Positions 1-5,544 of a DNA stretch of 6,433 bases are shown here, in pieces. The notes below the pieces were generated by a model that worked only from the letters and a program-made list of their open reading frames with translations, had not been told where the DNA came from and ran no database searches. How positions within the stretch are numbered: position 1 is the stretch's first letter; the number at the start of each line of letters is the position of its first letter. The position numbers and the translations under genes were made by a program. The DNA is from Thermoplasmata archaeon (lineage in GTDB: Archaea > Thermoplasmatota > Thermoplasmata > Thermoplasmatales > Thermoplasmataceae): the NCBI GenBank assembly GCA_021850835.1, contig JAJZKS010000103.1:1-6433 (forward strand), read 5' to 3'.

Positions 1-937
1 CATCGGCATGAATTTTGTCAACTACTGGCTGGAACATTACGACGACCATGTTGTTAACCTGGATAAAATGACTTACGCGTCCAACAACCCTGATTTTATA
101 CTAAATAAGACTAAAGAAAATTACAGTTTTGTAAAAGGTGACATCTGCGATACAAAACTAGTAGAAGAAATTGTCACAGATGTTGACTGTATAGTGAATT
201 TTGCTGCTGAATCTCATGTAGATAACTCAATTGACAGTTCAAGAAAATTTGTTGAAACCAATGTTCTCGGAACACACAATTTACTGGAGGCGGCCAGGAG
301 ATTTGATGTAAGGTTCCATCACATCTCAACAGACGAGGTTTTTGGTGCGCTCGAACCCGGTTCAGATAATAGATTCAATGAAAACACGTGCTACGACCCA
401 CAAAACCCATACTCTGCGACAAAAGCTTCTGCAGATCACCTTGTTAATGCATATGTGAACACTTATGGGGTCAGAGCTACGATATCAAACTGCTCAAACA
501 ATTTTGGCCCATTACAGCACCCGGAGAAATTAATTCCAAAATCAATTCTTAGACTATTGAATAGAAAGAAAGTTGAGTTGTACGGTGATGGAATGCAAAT
601 TAGAGATTGGATTTTTGTTACAGATCACTGCTCTGCCATCGACACAATCCTAAAAAGAGGGAAAATTGGTGAAAGTTACCTCATTGGAGCTGAGAATGAA
701 AAAACAAACACGGATATTGTGCACTCAATTGCGGAAATTCTCCAAATTAACTCAGAAAATTCAATTGAATTTATCACCGACAGACTGGGCCACGATAGGA
801 GATATGCTATTGACCCTAGTAAGATTATGAAAGAATTGGGTTGGACCCCAAAATTCGATTTTGCTGGTGCATTGCGCGAGACTGTTGAATTTTACAAAGC
901 CAATTATGATCTTTTTAACGGAAATAGAGTTCAATGA
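1..937 (+). CDS. rmlB: dTDP-glucose 4,6-dehydratase, 5'-truncated by window start
   Basis: This enzyme uses bound NAD+ to convert dTDP-glucose to dTDP-4-keto-6-deoxyglucose in the cytoplasm, the committed step toward dTDP-rhamnose and other deoxysugars. It belongs to the extended SDR family. Numbering from the Met at position 8, the catalytic Thr-Asp-Glu triad of RmlB is T108-D109-E110 in HISTDEVFG. The YxxxK pair is Y135/K139 in NPYSATKAS. NCSNNFGP (161-168), RDWIFVTDHC (199-208) and DRLGHDRRYAIDP (258-270) are further RmlB signatures. The Met at 8 is not the true start: bases 2-7 encode Ile-Gly, the end of the GxxGxxG NAD-binding loop (family consensus GFIGSN, here IGMN), so about a dozen N-terminal residues lie outside the window. 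The C-terminus appears complete and ends at TGA 935-937. No intact gene follows on this strand for over 700 bases. The family is very secure; use for rhamnose specifically is inferred. Confidence 0.95.
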   Translation, partial: IGMNFVNYWLEHYDDHVVNLDKMTYASNNPDFILNKTKENYSFVKGDICDTKLVEEIVTDVDCIVNFAAESHVDNSIDSSRKFVETNVLGTHNLLEAARRFDVRFHHISTDEVFGALEPGSDNRFNENTCYDPQNPYSATKASADHLVNAYVNTYGVRATISNCSNNFGPLQHPEKLIPKSILRLLNRKKVELYGDGMQIRDWIFVTDHCSAIDTILKRGKIGESYLIGAENEKTNTDIVHSIAEILQINSENSIEFITDRLGHDRRYAIDPSKIMKELGWTPKFDFAGALRETVEFYKANYDLFNGNRVQ

Positions 938-1078
938 CAGTATTACTTTGAGTTGGCGATTGTTCCAGGTAAACTCAGTGTTTTTGTTAAGCTTATTGGA
1001 TTTACAAGAGACTGTCAACTTGTCATTGAAATATTCTAAGTTTCTGCCCATTGGCTGCAATCGCAAACATGCCATGAT

Positions 1079-1624
1079 TCATTCTGAAACACTGGATTCC
1101 TGGCATAATACAGATAATCGTTCCAACCAATCCTGATGACTTGGCCATGATCCATCTTCACCGTTGAAACCTGGAGAGTTGTCCTCAGACATGTGATTCA
1201 TAAGCGAAACTCCCTGCTTTATTCCCTCTATCTTATCTGCGACGGTGCATAGCGAAGTGTATCAAGGAATGGCCCGTACACACAGAAAATTCGCGTGGGA
1301 AAGGCGTTCAGGCAACTGAAGCGATGTACGTCTTACACTGTTGAGAAACCATCTTCTATACATGGTCAACACCTCACTTCAACGGTAAGTTTCATCGCAT
1401 ATAGGGCATCGCAGTAGTGAAATGTGACCTGAACACCATGAGAAATGAAGTTAGCTGAGAGAAATATATGGGTATGTTGACAGTGATACAAGGGGGGCTT
1501 CTTTCTTGAGGGCCCAGAATTTACGGATGAACAACAATACCTACAGAGGTTGTGGAGCCGGTAAAACCATTTTGCATTCTACTCCTTGGAAATTAGAAGT
1601 AAAATTTACAGATTTACAGGGCAT
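1079..1624 (-). pseudogene. possible decayed gene of unknown function
   Basis: Reading the minus strand from ATG 1624-1622 gives a single frame that looks protein-like but is broken by TAG (1543-1541), TAA (1453-1451) and TGA (1381-1379, 1264-1262 and 1081-1079). Between the stops it reads, for example, RCPICDETYR, then MYRRWFLNSVRRTSL, then NSPGFNGEDGSWPSHQDWLE. Five stops in about 180 codons is fewer than expected for random sequence of this composition, and three are TGA, which can arise from TGG or CGA by one transition. The start lies about 28 bases from the centre of a palindromic TATA box (1648-1655), as expected for a leaderless gene divergent from the methyltransferase. I do not recognise a family. 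The CxxC could be a metal-binding pair or chance. Another minus-strand frame near 1040-1140 also looks protein-like, so a frameshift is possible. This is a weak call. Confidence 0.22.
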
Positions 1625-1647
1625 ATCTAACTACCTACACACTGAAC

Positions 1648-1656
1648 TTATATAAA
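1648..1656 (+). promoter_or_regulatory. TATA box for the methyltransferase gene
   Basis: TTATATAAA is centred about 29 bases before the ATG at 1681. In archaea the TATA box is usually centred 25-27 bases before transcription starts, so the transcript should begin at or within a few bases of the ATG. No Shine-Dalgarno precedes that ATG, which fits a leaderless mRNA. The core TTATATAA is a perfect palindrome and is nearly equally spaced from an ATG on the minus strand at 1624. Confidence 0.65.
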
Positions 1657-1680
1657 CTCCATGCTTGGCATTTTGTCTAT

Positions 1681-2508
1681 ATGGAAGTTACTAAAACGTT
1701 GAATGGGCTACTCATTGAACAAAGTGACAAGCAGTTATCGGACAATGTGCATTTCAAGCTGTACAACCAGCAATTTTTCAAGGAGGAAAGTTACAATAGT
1801 TTAAGGTCGGCTAGAATACTAGTTCCGTTTGTAGTGTCTCTATTGAAGCCAGAAAGCGTTGTGGATTTTGGTTGTGGGACAGGAGCTTTTTTAAGGACTT
1901 TCAAAGAAAATGGGATCAACACGATACTGGGAATAGACGGAGTAACTCTTCCTGACAATGTACTCATGATTTTGAAAGATGACTTCAAAGAGTATGACCT
2001 CACCAAACCACTATGTTTAGAGAAAAAATACGACTTAGTTATATCACTGGAAGTAGCTGAACACTTGAACCCGGAGTATGCAAGAATCTTCATTTCTAAT
2101 CTAGTGGAAGCAGGCGACATTATCCTATTTTCAGCAGCAATACCTGGGCAGGGTGGGACTCACCATGTAAATGAGCAATGGCCAGTTTACTGGGCAAAAA
2201 TTTTTGAAGAATTTGGATTCCTCGCAGTTGATTGCGTTCGCCCTTTCCTTTGGAACAACCCGGAAGTTGATGTCATCTATGCCCAGAATACACTTTTGTA
2301 TGTTAATTCCAAAAAAACAAGATTATTCCAGGAATTGAAGGAATATGCGCAGGGTTATCAATTGCATCCTCTTTCCCTGGTACACCCAAGCCTGTATTCA
2401 ACAAAAATTAAGCGTCCATTGAGAAACAGGAGCGGTTTGCTGTACCGGTTATTTGAACTGGTTAACAGGGTAATATTGAAGATGCAAAATCATCCCTCTA
2501 TTCCCTAG
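1681..2508 (+). CDS. class I SAM-dependent methyltransferase
   Basis: The 275-residue protein has a Rossmann-type methyltransferase core. Motif I, the SAM-binding glycine loop, is VVDFGCGTGAFL (residues 60-71). The acidic residue after strand 2 is D86 in LGIDG. The motif YDLVISLEVAEHL (117-129) is typical of UbiE/Methyltransf_11/23-like enzymes. A segment around GQGGTHHVNEQWPVYW (156-171) follows, of a kind often seen in methyltransferases of polysaccharide clusters. No signal peptide or membrane segment is evident, so it should be cytoplasmic. The ATG at 1681 is chosen because it fits a leaderless start from the TATA box at 1648; the nearby ATG at 1661 is in another frame. Lying among glycosyltransferases, it may O-methylate a sugar or a sugar intermediate, but this is inferred and the acceptor cannot be read from sequence. 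Its last 11 bases overlap the end of the convergent glycosyltransferase gene. Confidence 0.88.
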   Translation: MEVTKTLNGLLIEQSDKQLSDNVHFKLYNQQFFKEESYNSLRSARILVPFVVSLLKPESVVDFGCGTGAFLRTFKENGINTILGIDGVTLPDNVLMILKDDFKEYDLTKPLCLEKKYDLVISLEVAEHLNPEYARIFISNLVEAGDIILFSAAIPGQGGTHHVNEQWPVYWAKIFEEFGFLAVDCVRPFLWNNPEVDVIYAQNTLLYVNSKKTRLFQELKEYAQGYQLHPLSLVHPSLYSTKIKRPLRNRSGLLYRLFELVNRVILKMQNHPSIP

Positions 2509-3637
2509 AAATCCTATTTTTTGGTTTTCCAGTTATTCCTTCCTCTCCCATTATTGCCAGAAATCTGTCAACTGTCGAATGGAAAGAGTATTTCCCTGCT
2601 GTAACAATTCCATTCTTTGATATTTTGTCCATAAGTTCACGTCTCTCAACGAGCTTTTCAATTCTAGATGCCAAAGCTTCATGATCTCCCGGAGGGCAGG
2701 ACAGACAGTTTTCTCCATCCACAGCGTATGATTCCACGCCACCGTTAAGGGTGGTAACCAGTGCACATCCACAGGACATGGCCTCCAGAGGAGGCACTGG
2801 AAATCCCTCCACTTCCGATGGAAGAACAAAGATAGAGGCCCTGTTGTACATTTCAAGAAGGAGAGAATTTGGAGGCCTGAGTTTATATTCGATGAAAGAA
2901 GGAACGAGATCAGGATTCATGTTGCCGAAGGCGAGGTATTTTAATTCGGGCCTCTTTTCTTTCACAATGGTCAGTGCGTTGATACCGGTCTGTCCACCCT
3001 TGAAACTTTCAAACCTTAATGGCATCAACACTAGAAAAGGATCTTTCGGAATGCTTTCAATCCTCCTGAAGTAACTGTCCTCAAACCCTATCTGCAGAAA
3101 GTAGGGATAATCTGTTTTGAACCGCTCTTGAAGAGATTTATTGATCACAATCTTCTTCAACGGCAGGTCATAAGTTTTCCTGGCCTCTTCAGACAGGTTT
3201 CCACTGAAGCTTTTTCTATCCTCCTCATTCTGAATTAGATAGAACCCCTTGGAATCTCCGTTTCTGGCCAATTGGTGCACTAAGCCTGCAGTTTGCCAGG
3301 CAGTTGCGATATAAGCGTTGGAACTAATGTCTAAATCCTTTGCGTTCTTTGTAAAAAAAATGTCAATCCCCTTTAGGATACCATAATCGTAGTCTATGTG
3401 CCTGAATCTGTTAAGAATAGGCAGCATCCAGTAGAAGAAAGTCAAGCGATGGTTATCGAAAAGCTTTCCAATAATGTTCCTCACAAACCCGCCTTCCCTG
3501 TTCATAAAGACCAGCGAGGCCCTTAACCCTGCAACCCGTGCCTCGTTTGCCAGCCTGAATACTACATTATAACCTCCAGGAGGGACATCATAAGTCACTA
3601 CAGGAAGGACGAACGTGATATCATAACTTCTATTCAT
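2498..3637 (-). CDS. GT4-type glycosyltransferase (GT-B fold)
   Basis: A 379-residue retaining-type transferase. The N-terminal acceptor domain has a glycine motif, PPGGYNVVFRLANE (19-32), and FYLIQNEED (132-140) resembles the conserved strand of WsaF-like rhamnosyltransferases. The C-terminal nucleotide-sugar domain starts near FLVLMPLRFESFKG (201-214) and holds the family signature EGFPVPPLEAMSCG (277-290), where E277 and E285 form the EX7E pair that contacts the donor. Length is normal for GT4 and the gene looks intact. The start is ATG 3637-3635; no Shine-Dalgarno is evident. It ends tail-to-tail with the methyltransferase, overlapping it by 11 bases, so the two are not co-transcribed. 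No N-terminal membrane anchor is seen; it probably acts on a lipid-linked or protein glycan at the cytoplasmic face. A rhamnosyl donor is plausible because of the nearby rmlB and the WsaF likeness, but this is unproven. Confidence 0.88.
   Translation of the reverse strand: MNRSYDITFVLPVVTYDVPPGGYNVVFRLANEARVAGLRASLVFMNREGGFVRNIIGKLFDNHRLTFFYWMLPILNRFRHIDYDYGILKGIDIFFTKNAKDLDISSNAYIATAWQTAGLVHQLARNGDSKGFYLIQNEEDRKSFSGNLSEEARKTYDLPLKKIVINKSLQERFKTDYPYFLQIGFEDSYFRRIESIPKDPFLVLMPLRFESFKGGQTGINALTIVKEKRPELKYLAFGNMNPDLVPSFIEYKLRPPNSLLLEMYNRASIFVLPSEVEGFPVPPLEAMSCGCALVTTLNGGVESYAVDGENCLSCPPGDHEALASRIEKLVERRELMDKISKNGIVTAGKYSFHSTVDRFLAIMGEEGITGKPKNRISRE
2517..2528 (+). terminator. possible oligo-T terminator for the methyltransferase
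   Basis: T6 followed by GG and T4 begins 9 bases after the methyltransferase stop, on the coding strand. Archaeal transcription commonly ends at oligo-T tracts without a hairpin. The tract lies inside the 3' end of the convergent glycosyltransferase gene, so it may simply reflect that coding sequence. Confidence 0.3.
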
Positions 3638-3668
3638 TTTATTGAGAAATAAAGATGTATCCGGCGGC

Positions 3669-3679
3669 TTAATATTTTT
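3669..3679 (-). promoter_or_regulatory. possible TATA element for the minus-strand glycosyltransferase
   Basis: Read on the minus strand this is AAAAATATTAA, centred about 37 bases before the ATG at 3637. It would place the transcript start about ten bases before the ATG. A second AT-rich candidate lies about ten bases further upstream, so the assignment is weak. Confidence 0.28.
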
Positions 3680-3797
3680 GATTTATCTTTATAGGGTTCT
3701 AATAGGACTCCCCTGTACAGTTATTCCATGCCAGCTTTACTCTAGAATTACGTTAGAAAAGACTAATGGAACCTTACCATCCTGACTTTGCCCCCTC

Positions 3798-3949
3798 TTA
3801 TCACTACAATTCTAACAAATCGGCCATAACTCTAATTAGAATTGAATCACATTTTCACTTGGCGTAGTGATAATAACACTACTTTTCAATGATTTGCGAT
3901 CAACCTGGAACTTAGGAGAATACCTACTGGTCCGTAATGTGTAGTGTTA
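3798..3949. repeat. mirrored inverted-repeat cluster
   Basis: TTATCACTAC (3798-3807) is the exact reverse complement of GTAGTGATAA (3864-3873). Nested within it, CAATTCTAA (3807-3815) is the exact reverse complement of TTAGAATTG (3836-3844). Directly after the first pair, TAACACTAC (3874-3882) is the exact reverse complement of GTAGTGTTA (3941-3949). The CACTAC/GTAGTG core thus occurs four times in alternating orientation, arranged almost symmetrically around position 3873. The two inner arms also form a local hairpin (6-base stem, 7-base loop). It could be a worn miniature element, a structured RNA or a regulator binding array; sequence alone does not decide. Confidence 0.5.
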
Positions 3950-4048
3950 CGAATGGGCGAATGTAGGTTACCATGATAACATGATCAGGCTTTCCTCTGG
4001 AGAAAATGCATTTAGGGGTGCAAACTACCGACATTATAGTTATTCATG

Positions 4049-4056
4049 ATATAAAA
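4049..4056 (+). promoter_or_regulatory. TATA-like element before the rmlB remnant
   Basis: ATATAAAA lies 25 bases before the ATG at 4074 and 34 bases before the in-frame ATG at 4083. Either spacing is near that of a leaderless archaeal gene, and the second resembles the spacing at the methyltransferase. It suggests that the promoter has survived although the gene has decayed. Confidence 0.45.
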
Positions 4057-4073
4057 ATAGAAGAAGACAAGAG

Positions 4074-4217
4074 ATGAATATAATGGTCACTGGCCACCAG
4101 GGGTTTATAGGCTCTAGCTTCATCAATTATTGACTCAATAAATATCCTGATGATCGCATGGCAAGCCTAGACGAGAAACATAAACTGCTGACGAAATCAA
4201 CAAATCTATTAGATTAG
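4074..4217 (+). pseudogene. decayed 5' fragment of an RmlB-like sugar-nucleotide dehydratase
   Basis: From ATG 4074 the frame reads MNIMVTGHQGFIGSSFINY, then TGA, then LNKYPDDRMASLDE. This is the N-terminus of an RmlB-type extended SDR: a beta strand, the NAD-binding GxxGxxG (G7, G10, G13), then helix and strand. Against rmlB at the window start (IGMNFVNYWLEHY, DDHVVNLDK) about half of the roughly 22 comparable residues are identical. The TGA at 4131-4133 sits exactly where the intact gene has Trp (TGG), a single G-to-A change. Homology fades after codon 35 or so, and the frame ends at TAG 4215-4217. Residues VSQSH at 4247-4261 in another frame could be a relic of the AAESH motif after a deletion, but that is speculative. 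Divergence from the intact copy points to a separate paralog rather than a recent duplication. The start could be 4074 or 4083. Confidence 0.82.
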
Positions 4218-4340
4218 CGGCGGGTCATTGAAGGCAGGCACAGGCCGTTTCACAGTCCCATGAATGTTGTAATGCTACATCGGAGCTGAACCTCTGCGTC
4301 CCGGGATATCCGTAACTTTGGTGGTTTATGATAATGATTG

Positions 4341-4365
4341 TGGAATTTTACAATAACAAATTCCA
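4341..4365. repeat. short perfect inverted repeat
   Basis: TGGAATTT (4341-4348) and AAATTCCA (4358-4365) are exact reverse complements around a 9-base AT-rich spacer. There is no T-run directly after it, so it does not look like an intrinsic terminator. A related CTTTGGATTT occurs at 4391-4400. It could be an operator upstream of the GT2 gene, or chance. Confidence 0.35.
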
Positions 4366-4414
4366 AAGGTGTCTGTAGTTAAGTCATTCACTTTGGATTT
4401 CCAACTTCAAAAAA

Positions 4415-4425
4415 GAATAAAATAC
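4415..4425 (+). promoter_or_regulatory. possible TATA element for the GT2 glycosyltransferase
   Basis: GAATAAAATAC is centred about 33 bases before the TTG start at 4453, predicting a transcript start near 4446 and a very short leader. A longer leader would be needed for the Shine-Dalgarno at 4445 to be fully transcribed, so the two calls are slightly at odds. Confidence 0.3.
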
Positions 4426-4444
4426 CAGAAGAGGCTTAGGAAAT

Positions 4445-4449
4445 GAGGT
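4445..4449 (+). promoter_or_regulatory. Shine-Dalgarno GAGGT deciding a TTG start
   Basis: GAGGT matches the complement of the archaeal 16S rRNA 3' end and lies 3 bases before the TTG at 4453. It supports TTG as the start, since an in-frame TGA at 4444-4446 rules out any start further upstream. The ATG at 4443 is in another frame and closes after 20 codons. Confidence 0.4.
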
Positions 4450-4452
4450 ATT

Positions 4453-5457
4453 TTGGCGTCTACAAAAAGGTCACCCCTCATTTCGGTGGTTGTTGTTGCG
4501 TATGATAGGCATGATTTTATTCTTGCGGCTGTCGATTCTGTAGTCAACCAGACACTGGAACCGGATCTTTTTGAGATTGTTGTGATTAAAAATTACCATG
4601 ATCCAAAAATAGATTCGCATCTCCAGAGCATTGGCGTTAAAAATTTGATCAGCAGCCACTTGTCCCTGGGTTCAAAGGTTGCTGAGGCGGTCAAAGCGTC
4701 TAGCGGAAGATTTGTTGCCATACTGGAGGATGATGATCTTTTTAGCAAGGATAAGCTAGAGAAAATTGTGCCATTGTTGACAGATGATGTATGCTATGTC
4801 CATAATAGCACGAAAGACAGAATTGATATGGTGGGGTCCGAAGGGCAGGAGGCAAATAGCCAGAATCTACTTGATACAGTTTCCTGCGATGTAAAGAACT
4901 ATGGACAAATCATGAAGCTCTCCTCAGCAAAGCCCAACTTCAACTGCAGTTCTATGACTATTTCTCGTGACCTGATCATCAAGAATGAAGAAGTCATCAG
5001 TAATCTGACATATAGGCTGGATGTTTTCCTTTATCTTTCTGCCCTTTCTGACCCGCGTAAAAAAATACATGTCTGGAATGAGCTGACAGGCTTCAGGGCA
5101 CACGATTATTCCATTGAAGATTCTGATTCATTTCTAACATTCAGAGATGAACGACTGGACAAGTACAGAAAATTTCTTGGGGAGAAGTTACTTATCAAAG
5201 ATACTTTCGAGAAAAGAGTCCATCATTATCTGCTTGCAGGTGAACTGGCGTACCTGAAGTCACTGATACGTTTGCTGGAAGAGGACAGGAAATCAGGGAC
5301 ACCTGAAATATCTGAGCTGTTTGCGGGTCTCCTGCCGTCTTTTCCAATTGTGAGTTACATTTTCAAGGTGGAGATAATTCTGGGCAGCTATCTCCCGGGA
5401 GTGGTCAGAAATAAATTAGCAATGAGAATGTATGGCAAGGCCCGTGAACGCTATTAG
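4453..5457 (+). CDS. GT2-type glycosyltransferase (GT-A fold)
   Basis: A 334-residue inverting-type transferase. The N-terminal strand SVVVVAYDR (11-19) and helix AAVDSVVNQTL (25-35) are typical of GT2. EIVVIKN (41-47) is the second strand, and LEDDDLFSKDKLEKI (91-105) holds the DxD metal and nucleotide-sugar site (D93-D95). RLDVFLYLSAL (188-198) is where the catalytic base region usually lies. The C-terminal 45 residues are rich in hydrophobic stretches (GLLPSFPIVSYIF, 292-304; VEIILGSYLPGVV, 306-318) that may bind the membrane face, but they are not clear transmembrane helices. Translation is taken from TTG: an in-frame TGA at 4444 blocks earlier starts, and the next candidate, GTG 4486, would cut into the first strand. 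It ends with tandem stops TAG TAA (5455-5460). A GT4 gene follows on the same strand after 87 bases, so both probably build the same glycan. Donor and acceptor cannot be told. Confidence 0.88.
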   Translation: MASTKRSPLISVVVVAYDRHDFILAAVDSVVNQTLEPDLFEIVVIKNYHDPKIDSHLQSIGVKNLISSHLSLGSKVAEAVKASSGRFVAILEDDDLFSKDKLEKIVPLLTDDVCYVHNSTKDRIDMVGSEGQEANSQNLLDTVSCDVKNYGQIMKLSSAKPNFNCSSMTISRDLIIKNEEVISNLTYRLDVFLYLSALSDPRKKIHVWNELTGFRAHDYSIEDSDSFLTFRDERLDKYRKFLGEKLLIKDTFEKRVHHYLLAGELAYLKSLIRLLEEDRKSGTPEISELFAGLLPSFPIVSYIFKVEIILGSYLPGVVRNKLAMRMYGKARERY

Positions 5458-5500
5458 TAACCTTTAACGGACAAAGTTCCCTGAATAACAAAGACAGTGG

Positions 5501-5510
5501 AAATATTTTA
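5501..5510 (+). promoter_or_regulatory. possible TATA element for the last glycosyltransferase
   Basis: AAATATTTTA is centred about 40 bases before the ATG at 5545, in the 87-base gap after the GT2 gene. It would give a leader of roughly 13 bases. The following T-rich bases might instead end the GT2 transcript. No Shine-Dalgarno precedes the ATG. Confidence 0.3.
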
Positions 5511-5544
5511 TTGAACATTTTGCCTTGCCCTTATGTAGCATTAA

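Larger units (their letters stand above)
938..1680. other. 743-base stretch without an intact gene
   Basis: All plus-strand frames are broken by frequent stops. An ATG at 934-936 overlaps the rmlB stop as ATGA, the usual geometry of translational coupling, but its frame closes after five codons. If it once began a downstream gene, that gene is not recognisable. A T5 run at 981-985 could end rmlB transcription but is weak. ATTTACAG occurs twice in tandem at 1604-1611 and 1612-1619, just upstream of the TATA box at 1648. The minus strand may hold a decayed gene, listed separately. No tRNA, rRNA or CRISPR pattern is visible. Confidence 0.6.
3638..4048. other. intergenic stretch upstream of the minus-strand glycosyltransferase
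   Basis: No open frame of convincing length or composition is seen on either strand, and no recognisable protein fragment. The stretch separates two divergently read units: the glycosyltransferase on the minus strand and the rmlB remnant on the plus strand. It is rich in short motifs of the TTCTAA/TTAGAA kind and contains a mirrored inverted-repeat cluster at 3798-3949, listed separately. No tRNA-like cloverleaf was noticed. Confidence 0.55.
4218..4452. other. non-coding stretch after the rmlB remnant
   Basis: No convincing protein fragment continues here apart from the doubtful VSQSH relic. Towards its end it holds an inverted repeat (4341-4365) and an AT-rich promoter candidate for the downstream glycosyltransferase. 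It is probably the eroded remainder of the RmlB-like gene plus a regulatory segment. Confidence 0.45.

Noticed and set aside
8..10. ATG at 8 as the start of rmlB
   Set aside because: The bases before it encode Ile-Gly of the NAD-binding loop in frame, so this Met is internal and the gene begins outside the window.
934..951. ATGA overlap suggesting a coupled gene after rmlB
   Set aside because: The frame stops after five codons, and no recognisable protein continues in any plus-strand frame.
761..1075. 104-codon minus-strand open frame
   Set aside because: More than half is antisense to rmlB; its upstream part merely continues the frame of the possible decayed gene at 1079-1624.
861..1136. 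91-codon plus-strand open frame overlapping the end of rmlB
   Set aside because: About a quarter of it lies out of frame within conserved rmlB coding sequence, and its translation matches no family known to me.
1604..1619. Tandem ATTTACAG pair upstream of the methyltransferase promoter
   Set aside because: Only two 8-base copies in AT-rich sequence; too short to claim a regulatory site.
1791..2120. Minus-strand open frame inside the methyltransferase
   Set aside because: It is antisense to the SAM-binding core, which is plainly the real coding sequence.
2551..3074. Other-frame open frames inside the minus-strand glycosyltransferase (2551-2856 and 2751-3074)
   Set aside because: They overlap the conserved GT4 donor domain in alternative frames and show no domain of their own.
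4131..4133. TGA in the RmlB-like fragment as a recoded codon
   Set aside because: The frame meets a further TAG soon after, and RmlB homology does not continue, so decay explains it better than recoding.
4471..4659. 62-codon minus-strand open frame inside the GT2 gene
   Set aside because: It is antisense to the conserved N-terminal GT-A strands.
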